Assembly: GCF_900112895.1 (NCBI RefSeq)
Contig: NZ_FONL01000015.1
Coordinates: 1 to 42,552 of the forward strand
Source: Succiniclasticum ruminis DSM 9236
Lineage (GTDB): Bacteria > Bacillota > Negativicutes > Acidaminococcales > Acidaminococcaceae
Direction: 5' to 3'
Length of the DNA stretch: 42,552 nt
Part shown: positions 36,196-42,552 of the stretch, one piece after another
Layout of the letters: the number at the start of each line of letters is the position of its first letter
Position numbering within the stretch: the stretch's first letter is position 1
Made by a program: the position numbers and the translations under genes
Notes under the pieces: model-generated
Databases searched by the model: none
Told to the model about the DNA's origin: nothing
The model's input: the letters and a program-made list of their open reading frames with translations, nothing else

Positions 36196-36699
36196 ATGAT
36201 GAAGCAGCATTTGGCGATTCTGTGCGACAACAAACCGGGCGTTCTGACCCATGTGGCCGGTCTGATCAGTCGGAGAGCCATCAACATTGAGTACATCAAC
36301 GCCGGCTATACGGAAGAACCGGATGTGACCCGTATCAACATCGTCGTGTCCGTGGAAGACCAAAGAGCCCTGAATCAGGCGATTCTGCAGCTGGCCCGGC
36401 TGATTGATGTAATCAAGGTTGTGAATCTGGATGAGGCTCCGTTCATCAGTTCCGAGCTGGCCATGATCAAGGTTAAAGTGAACTCCACGCAGGAATTGTC
36501 GGATATTGCCAACCTGGCGGACCTGTTCCACGCCAAAATCGTGGACGTCAATCCGGGAGCCGTTGTCATGCGCGTCACCGGCAGGGAAGACCATATCGAG
36601 GCACTGCTGCAGATGCTGAAGGATTATGAAATTATTGAAATGGCCCGGACCGGGCAGATTTCCCTGTCTCGCGGCTCCAACGCAGTAAAAAAGATGTAA
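36196..36699 (+). CDS. ilvN: Acetolactate synthase small (regulatory) subunit
   Basis: A 167-aa IlvN/IlvH-type subunit. N-terminal ACT domain (HLAILCDNKPGVLTHVAGL, residues about 4-75) binds valine for feedback inhibition in this family; the C-terminal half carries the usual NPGAVVMRVTGREDHIEALL. It is the first gene after the T-box, before ilvC and ilvB, which is not the usual ilvB-ilvN order. CAGGGGG-type ribosome binding site. Confidence 0.95.
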   Translation: MMKQHLAILCDNKPGVLTHVAGLISRRAINIEYINAGYTEEPDVTRINIVVSVEDQRALNQAILQLARLIDVIKVVNLDEAPFISSELAMIKVKVNSTQELSDIANLADLFHAKIVDVNPGAVVMRVTGREDHIEALLQMLKDYEIIEMARTGQISLSRGSNAVKKM

Positions 36700-36863
36700 G
36701 GATCCGGTAAGGATATTTTGATTCCGGGCAAACGTCCGGGGTGTAAAATATAAGGAAACGCCGGGAGAACCGTTTGCATGATGCCATCTGCAAAAGCGCA
36801 GGCAGCCGCGCAAACAAAGCTAACCGGCAATTCCGTAAAGTCGTTTTCGTTGTATCATTTTAA

Positions 36864-37997
<1,134 letters not shown>

Positions 37998-38014
37998 AAA
38001 CGGAAAAAACATGA

Positions 38015-38103
38015 TTGAGGTAAAACTGAAAAAGTTTGGCCTCAATGAAACTGATGACCTGCACTAAACAATAGAATCCGCTGCCGGAGCGTGTCTCCGG
38101 CAG
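38015..38103 (+). other. Two hairpins in the ilvC-ilvB gap
   Basis: TTGAGG (38015-38020) with CCTCAA (38040-38045), extended by AAACT/AGTTT; and CTGCCGGAG (38081-38089) with CTCCGGCAG (38095-38103). Neither has a T-run, so they look like processing or stability elements rather than terminators. Confidence 0.5.
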
Positions 38104-38136
38104 TGCAACTCTGATAGAATGAGAAGGTAAAGCCCG

Positions 38137-39837
38137 ATGAAACTGAATGGTGCGCAAGTTGTAATTGAAAGCTTAAGAAAAGAAAAGGTGGATGTGGTAT
38201 TCGGCTATCCCGGCGGCGTAATCCTGCCTTTATATGATGAAATGTATAAGGCGGAATATCCCCGGCATATCCTGCCCGGACACGAGCAGGGCGCTGTGCA
38301 TGCGGCAGACGGGTACGCCCGTGCCACCGGGCGTCCCGGCGTATGTTTCGCTACCTCCGGACCTGGTGTATGCAACATGGTTACAGGTATCGCAACAGCT
38401 TACATGGACTCCATCCCGTTAGTTGTTTTCAGCGCGCAGGTATCGACAAAAGCGATTGGCAGGGACTCTTTCCAGGAAGCGGATATCACCGGTATTACAA
38501 CGCCGATTACAAAACATAATTACCTGGTCAAGAAGATTGATGATTTGCCACGTGTAATTAAAGAAGCTTTCCTGATTGCTACGACCGGGCGTCCCGGTCC
38601 GGTGCTCGTTGATATCGCGACCGACGTCTTCCGCGCGGAAATTGATTTTGTGTATCCTGAAGAAGTTCACCTGCGGGGCTACAAAGCAGATTTTACCGGG
38701 GATGAAAACGCTATTGACAGGGCAGTAGCCGCTTTTAAAGAAGCAAAAAAGCCGATCCTTATGACCGGCGGCGGCATTATTTCTTCCAATACGGCTGACT
38801 TTATCCGCAAGATCGTGGAAGCCACCGGCGTGCCGGTTGTAACGACGCTCATGGGCAAGGGCGCAGTTTCTGATTTTTACGATGCGCACCTTGGCATGGT
38901 GGGTATGCATGGCTCCTATACTTCCAACATGTCCATAACCAAGTGCGACCTGATTCTGGCCATCGGCGCCCGGTTCAGCGACCGTGTTACCGGCGATGTT
39001 GCCAAGTTTGCCAAATACGCTACTGTCATCCAGTTTGAAGTGGACAGTGTGGAAATCGACAAGATCGTTCATGCGGACATTCCTGTCATCGGCGATTTGC
39101 GCTGGTCTATGCCAATCTTTGCGAATAAAGTGCTGGAAAGCGCTGCGGAGCTGAAAGAACAATTTGCTCCCTGGCGTGAAGAGTTGCTGAAGGTTAAGGC
39201 AAAACATCCTTTTGTTTCCCGCAAGCTGAAGGGAAAAATCACGCCCGAACGGTTATATAAAACCATACTGAAACACGCGGACAAAGACGCCATCGTAGTG
39301 ACTGACGTAGGACAGCACCAGATGTGGACGGCCCAGTTCTACAATGTGGATATGCCGCGGCATTTCCTCTCCAGCGGCGGCCTGGGAACCATGGGCTTCG
39401 GTTTGCCCGCAGCCATGGGCGCGCAACTCGGCTGCCCGGAAAACCAGGTGATTTTGTTTACCGGCGACGGAAGCATCATGATGTGCTGCCAGGAATTTGC
39501 CACGCTGCACCGGTACGGTATTCCGGTCAAGGTATTTGTGCTCCACAATAATGTGCTGGGCATGGTGAACCAGTGGCAGCGCCTGTTCTTCGGCGGGCGG
39601 GAAAGCCAGTCCATCGTAAAAGACCTGGTGGATTTTCCGGCTATGGTGAAAGCCATGGGACTGGAAGGCATGAAAGTCACCGATCCTAAAAAGCTGAACA
39701 ACGTCGTGAAAGCGGCTTTGAAGAGCGAACATTCCGTGCTGGTCGATGTGGCTATCCCCAACGATGAGAATGTGTTCCCCATGGTGCCCGGCGGCAAACA
39801 TCTGGACCAGATGATCCTGCAGGATACGATAGACTGA
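38137..39837 (+). CDS. ilvB: Acetolactate synthase large (catalytic) subunit
   Basis: A 566-aa thiamin-diphosphate enzyme condensing pyruvate with pyruvate or 2-oxobutyrate. The catalytic Glu is in PGHEQGAVHAADGYARATG. The ThDP/Mg motif is GDGSIMMCCQEFATLHRYGIP with the later NN-containing VLHNNVLGMVNQWQ. The FAD region is conserved, as expected for biosynthetic enzymes rather than the AlsS type. It is third in the ilvN-ilvC-ilvB cluster. AGAAGGT-type ribosome binding site. Confidence 0.96.
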   Translation: MKLNGAQVVIESLRKEKVDVVFGYPGGVILPLYDEMYKAEYPRHILPGHEQGAVHAADGYARATGRPGVCFATSGPGVCNMVTGIATAYMDSIPLVVFSAQVSTKAIGRDSFQEADITGITTPITKHNYLVKKIDDLPRVIKEAFLIATTGRPGPVLVDIATDVFRAEIDFVYPEEVHLRGYKADFTGDENAIDRAVAAFKEAKKPILMTGGGIISSNTADFIRKIVEATGVPVVTTLMGKGAVSDFYDAHLGMVGMHGSYTSNMSITKCDLILAIGARFSDRVTGDVAKFAKYATVIQFEVDSVEIDKIVHADIPVIGDLRWSMPIFANKVLESAAELKEQFAPWREELLKVKAKHPFVSRKLKGKITPERLYKTILKHADKDAIVVTDVGQHQMWTAQFYNVDMPRHFLSSGGLGTMGFGLPAAMGAQLGCPENQVILFTGDGSIMMCCQEFATLHRYGIPVKVFVLHNNVLGMVNQWQRLFFGGRESQSIVKDLVDFPAMVKAMGLEGMKVTDPKKLNNVVKAALKSEHSVLVDVAIPNDENVFPMVPGGKHLDQMILQDTID

Positions 39838-39922
39838 GGATCAGTAAGCCATAAACCAGGTGGCGCGTGTCTTTTTGATATGGCGAACAGCATTGCCTGA
39901 AAATGCAAAGTATAGTAAAATT

Positions 39923-40044
39923 AAGTACCGGTGATCCGCTGACGATATCCATGGACTGCCGGTACTTTCGTATTTGGAAATTGTTGTTACAGTAAAATGC
40001 TGAGCAACCGGACCGGAAGTCCTTTTACCGGGTCGGTCCGGTTG
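39923..40044 (+). terminator. Terminator candidates after ilvB
   Basis: Two hairpins: AGTACC (39923-39928) with GGTACT (39961-39966), followed by TTCGTATTT; and an 11-bp stem CAACCGGACCG (40005-40015) with CGGTCCGGTTG (40034-40044), followed by TTTGGG. Both have weak U-tracts. They probably close the ilv transcript. Confidence 0.55.
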
Positions 40045-40069
40045 TTTGGGAATGAGGGGTTGTGGCGTT

Positions 40070-41347
40070 ATGGGATATCCTGATTTGAGAAGGCTGACGG
40101 TATGCCGGAATTTGTTGGAAGACGCAGTGATAAATAAACTGGTTGCCATCCGGTTAAAAGAGCAGGAAGAACCTGTTGGTGAACCGGATAGCGGGAAAAC
40201 GGAAATACAGATTCTGCGCAGCGAACTGACAGCGTTGCTGGTAAAGAAAGCAGAAACGCTGGGGCTGTCCGGCAATATTTTATCTTCATATATGGTGCAT
40301 TGCCTGGCAGAAGGCAGCAACACGGCAGCGGATATCATTGAAGCTACCGGTGCTTTCGGAAAAGGGCTGGTTCAGGCCATGTCCCAGGATATGCAGCTGC
40401 TGCTTCCGTTTCTTCTGGCAAAGAGTTCGGCCTTTAGCGGAGCAGCCTTTTTGGATGCATACGCGCCTGCTGAAGAAGCAGATCATAAGTTTGAAAACAA
40501 TCTGCAGAATAAAATATTACAGGCAAAGACACCGGCCGGGGCGGCCAAAGCCCTGCTGGCGCATTACAAAAAATGGGGCAGCGGCATGCTGGCCCGTTAC
40601 ACCGCTTTCCGCATCGGCACAGGCGGAACCCTGATCGGCATTGCAGATTTTCCTGTTTTTAAATGGGATGACCTGTTAGGCTACGAAGATCAGAAATATA
40701 AACTGCTGACCAACACGCAGAATTTTATGGAAGGCAGGCCTGCCAATAATGTGCTGCTGACCGGCGCGCGGGGTACCGGCAAGTCAACCGGAGTGAAGGC
40801 TCTGGCAGCCATGTTTGCCGCCGACGGACTCCGGCTCATCCAGATCACCCGGGACCAGCTGGAACTGGTTTCGCCTGTGCTGGAGAAGCTGAATGATATC
40901 CGCAGTAAAAAATTCATCCTGTTTTTTGACGATCTTTCCTTTGACGAAGGGGAGTCCAGTTACAAATATTTGAAATCCGCCATTGACGGAAGCGTTACGG
41001 CCCAGCCTGATAACGTGCTGATTTATGCCACCTCAAACCGCCGTCATCTGCTGAAAGAGACCTGGAGCGACCGGAACGATGCGCTGGAAGCGGAAGTGTA
41101 CCGGCAGGACAGCGCCAATGAAAGCATCTCGCTGTCTGACCGCTTCGGCCTGATCCTGCATTATTCCATGCCCAGCCAGGACGAATACCTGCAGATCATC
41201 GACCACGAACTCCGGAAAGCTGGTGTTCGCCTGTCACCGGAAGAATTACGGCTGGAGGGAATCCGCTGGGAAATGGAACATTCCGGGCGGAACGGGCGCA
41301 TTGCCAATCAGTTTGTGAAATGGTATCTGGGGAATCTTGAAGAATAG
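40070..41347 (+). CDS. DUF815 AAA-type ATPase
   Basis: About 425 aa of the DUF815 ATP-binding family. The N-terminal 200 residues are helical with no clear motif. The AAA core then shows LGYEDQKYKLLTNTQNF, Walker A GARGTGKSTGVKAL, Walker B FILFFDDLSFDEGE, sensor-like YATSNRRHLLKE and the Arg-rich lid region. The function of the family is not established; it resembles loader or chaperone-type AAA ATPases. ATG at 40070 is chosen for GAGGGG 10 bases upstream. A parS site follows 8 bp after its stop codon. Confidence 0.85.
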   Translation: MGYPDLRRLTVCRNLLEDAVINKLVAIRLKEQEEPVGEPDSGKTEIQILRSELTALLVKKAETLGLSGNILSSYMVHCLAEGSNTAADIIEATGAFGKGLVQAMSQDMQLLLPFLLAKSSAFSGAAFLDAYAPAEEADHKFENNLQNKILQAKTPAGAAKALLAHYKKWGSGMLARYTAFRIGTGGTLIGIADFPVFKWDDLLGYEDQKYKLLTNTQNFMEGRPANNVLLTGARGTGKSTGVKALAAMFAADGLRLIQITRDQLELVSPVLEKLNDIRSKKFILFFDDLSFDEGESSYKYLKSAIDGSVTAQPDNVLIYATSNRRHLLKETWSDRNDALEAEVYRQDSANESISLSDRFGLILHYSMPSQDEYLQIIDHELRKAGVRLSPEELRLEGIRWEMEHSGRNGRIANQFVKWYLGNLEE

Positions 41348-41354
41348 AGTTTAA

Positions 41355-41370
41355 TGTTTCACGTGAAACT
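41355..41370. promoter_or_regulatory. parS: parS centromere site 2
   Basis: TGTTTCACGTGAAACT matches the parS palindrome at 15 of 16 positions. It lies in the gap between the DUF815 and SGNH hydrolase genes, about 18.7 kb from site 1 and about 27 kb from oriC. Confidence 0.92.
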
Positions 41371-41436
41371 TTTGATTTTCCGCAGAGTGTTTTTGTAAAA
41401 GCAGCCGGCTAAGCTAAAACTTTTTGGAGAAATACT

Positions 41437-41982
41437 ATGGAAACGATCGCCTGTTTTGGAGATTCATTAATAGAAGGTTTTCCTTTTGCGCCGGAGAACA
41501 GCTGGATCGCGCAGGTACAAAAGAATACGGGAATCCGCATGCTGAACCACGGTATCTGCGGCGAGTGCTGTGACGATATCAAAGACCGACTGATCTGGCG
41601 TCCGCTGCCAGAAGATGTGAGCCATGTTCTTTTTGAAGGCGGCATGAACGACATCATCCAGGGCTGCCCTCTGACGTTTTCCATTGACCAGATTAAACTG
41701 GCGAAACAGTTTTGCGACGAACAGAACGCTGCGTTTTGCCTAGTGCTGCCCTGGCTGTGTGGCGCGGAGGAATTGAACCATCTGATTGAACGCCTGCGTG
41801 ACGCAATGAAAAAAGAATTTGAAAACAAATGTTACCTGCTTGACTTTGAACCCATGTTTTTAACGAAGAAGCACCGTATGGATTGGTTCATCTGGGACGG
41901 CGTGCATCCGAAAGCGGAAACGTATGAAGCCTTGGGCAATTTTGCGTCACCGTTGCTGGAAAACTGGATAAAAGAAAAGTAG
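41437..41982 (+). CDS. SGNH/GDSL-family hydrolase
   Basis: A 181-aa esterase-like protein. Block I is ACFGDSLIEGFPF (nucleophile Ser in GDSL), block II HGICGECCDD, block III GGMND and block V DGVHPKAETY (Asp-His of the triad). No signal peptide is seen, so it is probably cytoplasmic. The family hydrolyses esters and thioesters or acts on acylated sugars; substrate unknown. The preceding 89-bp gap holds the parS site. Confidence 0.88.
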   Translation: METIACFGDSLIEGFPFAPENSWIAQVQKNTGIRMLNHGICGECCDDIKDRLIWRPLPEDVSHVLFEGGMNDIIQGCPLTFSIDQIKLAKQFCDEQNAAFCLVLPWLCGAEELNHLIERLRDAMKKEFENKCYLLDFEPMFLTKKHRMDWFIWDGVHPKAETYEALGNFASPLLENWIKEK

Positions 41983-42089
41983 AAGGAAAAACAAAACAAA
42001 CGCAAAACAATAATATAAACAGAAGTAAAAAGCAAATGGCATTCTCTCGTAGTACAGCGGGTATTATTTACGATAATTCAAAATTCCAC

Positions 42090-42118
42090 TTGACGAATGG
42101 AATAAAAATGTGGATAAT
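42090..42118 (+). promoter_or_regulatory. tRNA-Thr promoter overlapping a DnaA box
   Basis: TTGACG at 42090-42095, 17-bp spacer, GATAAT at 42113-42118; the tRNA begins 20 bases later. A perfect DnaA box (TGTGGATAA, 42109-42117, reverse of TTATCCACA) covers almost all of the -10. Confidence 0.75.
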
Positions 42119-42137
42119 AATAAAGTACTATCGATTT

Positions 42138-42213
42138 GCCACTTTAGCTCAGCTGGCAGAGCATCTCATTCGTAATGAGAGGGTCGTAGGTTCAAATCCT
42201 ATAAGTGGCTCCA
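42138..42213 (+). tRNA. tRNA-Thr (anticodon CGU)
   Basis: A 76-base tRNA with encoded CCA (42211-42213). Acceptor stem GCCACTT/AAGTGGC; D arm GCTCAGCTGGCAGAGC; anticodon stem-loop TCTCA-TTCGTAA-TGAGA with anticodon CGT, decoding ACG; T arm GTAGG-TTCAAAT-CCTAT, with one G-T pair. Discriminator base is T. Closely resembles known bacterial tRNA-Thr(CGU). It stands alone with its own promoter and terminator. Confidence 0.97.
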
Positions 42214-42221
42214 CAGTAAAC

Positions 42222-42255
42222 AAGCGGTTTCCCGAAGTCGGGAGACCGCTTTTTT
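42222..42255 (+). terminator. Intrinsic terminator after tRNA-Thr, abutted by the IS
   Basis: AAGCGGTTTCCCGA (42222-42235) pairs with TCGGGAGACCGCTT (42238-42251), one G-T pair, then a T-run to 42255. The IS copy begins within or just after this T-run. Confidence 0.9.
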
Positions 42256-42302
42256 ATTATGGCTTTAGCTTGGGAGCCGAATCCCTCAAGGGGATTTGGC
42301 TC

Positions 42303-42415
42303 AAAAACCACCTGCTACGCAGGTGGGATTAATGCTTAAGCAAAAGGGCAACATCCTTCTTGTATAATGATAGTGTTCAAGCCGTCACTAAAACAAGAAA
42401 GGATGTTGCCCTATG
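42303..42415 (-). ncRNA. Candidate antisense RNA to the transposase leader (right copy)
   Basis: Mirror image of the candidate at 186-298. The extended -10 promoter lies inside the tnpA coding start (TTGCAT ending at 42450, TAAACT at 42427-42422 on the minus strand), and the hairpin 42308-42326 with a following U5 tract would end it. Inferred only. Confidence 0.35.
42346..42411 (+). promoter_or_regulatory. Hairpin sequestering the tnpA ribosome binding site (right copy)
   Basis: Same 18-bp stem with one bulge as at 190-255: GGGCAACATCC (from 42346) with GGATGTTGCCC (to 42411), ending 1 base before the ATG. It includes the AAGGA ribosome binding site. Confidence 0.6.
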
Positions 42416-42552
42416 GCAAATAGTTTAGCACATACCAAGTGGGTATGCAAATATCACATTGTATTTACACCAAAATACAGAAGAAAAATCATTTATAACC
42501 AATTGCGTTTGGATATCAGAACGATTCTTAAAGATTTGTGCAAATGGAAAGG
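42413..42552 (+). CDS. tnpA: IS200/IS605-family transposase TnpA, N-terminal fragment
   Basis: ATG at 42413. The visible 46 codons read MANSLAHTKWVCKYHIVF and on through YRRKIIYNQL to CKWKG, identical to the left copy over the shared part. This is a Y1 HUH transposase that moves single-stranded DNA. The reading frame is open to the window edge. The catalytic Tyr lies beyond the window, so activity cannot be judged. Confidence 0.9.
   Translation, partial: MANSLAHTKWVCKYHIVFTPKYRRKIIYNQLRLDIRTILKDLCKWK

Larger units (their letters stand above)
42252..42552 (+). mobile_element. IS200-type insertion sequence, right copy (partial, runs off window)
   Basis: Inverted copy of 49-349: position p on the left equals 42601 minus p here. 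The same three hairpins are at 42274-42302, 42308-42326 and 42346-42411. The element follows the T-run of the tRNA-Thr terminator without a visible duplicated target. The transposase reads out of the window to the right, again away from the origin. The distal end and integrity cannot be seen. Confidence 0.9.

Noticed and set aside
42036-42332. 98-aa open frame spanning the tRNA-Thr gene and the IS end
   Set aside because: It reads through a tRNA, its terminator and IS hairpins; no ribosome binding site; clearly a chance frame.

Overview
This window is the chromosomal replication-origin region of a Firmicute, most probably a Negativicute of the Acidaminococcaceae type (Phascolarctobacterium- or Acidaminococcus-like). 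The assignment is an inference. It rests on the gene order (gyrA-thiN-gyrB-remB-dciA-recF-dnaN-dnaA | rpmH-rnpA-yidD-yidC-jag-mnmE-mnmG-rsmG-noc-parA-parB), the DUF721/DciA gene next to recF, and the moderate GC content. Every gene left of dnaA's start is on the minus strand and every gene right of it is on the plus strand. Transcription therefore runs with both replication forks that leave the origin.

Left arm (1-14805, minus strand): a truncated IS200-type element lies at the window edge, followed by a small XRE regulator. Next comes a three-gene redox operon (GlpA-like flavoprotein with a BFD iron-sulfur domain, FAD/NAD oxidoreductase, DUF1667 protein). Then come gyrA, a thiamin-pyrophosphokinase-like gene coupled to an unknown 105-aa ORF, gyrB, remB, a dciA gene with a zinc-ribbon, recF, dnaN and dnaA. 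The origin is bipartite. The dnaA-dnaN gap carries most DnaA boxes, a candidate DnaA-trio and an AT-rich unwinding element. The dnaA-rpmH gap carries one more perfect box and a 12-bp inverted repeat.

Right arm (14917-25309): the rpmH/RNase P/YidC/Jag/tRNA-modification block is followed by two ParB-family genes (noc and parB) around parA. The noc-parA gap holds three DnaA boxes, a parS site and the parA promoter within about 85 bp. A DUF554 membrane protein follows.

Branched-chain amino-acid region (25310-39837): a complete livKHMGF ABC importer is followed by a CBS-ACT sensor-like protein and a DUF951 protein. Then come a ZIP transporter, ychF, a PHP phosphatase and a MATE exporter. Next is a T-box-controlled ilvN-ilvC-ilvB cluster, whose ketol-acid reductoisomerase carries a histone-like Lys/Ala/Pro tail. 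Uptake and synthesis of Val/Leu/Ile are thus encoded within about 14 kb.

Right edge (39838-42552): a DUF815 ATPase, a second parS site, an SGNH hydrolase, and tRNA-Thr(CGU) whose promoter overlaps a perfect DnaA box. The window ends in a second IS200-type copy, identical to and inverted relative to the first; both abut the T-tract of an intrinsic terminator. No single large unknown system is obvious. The best leads are the DnaA-box/parS/promoter cluster, the tailed IlvC, the DciA zinc-ribbon, the Fe-S-like motif in DUF1667, and the paired terminator-targeting IS copies with a likely antisense RNA.
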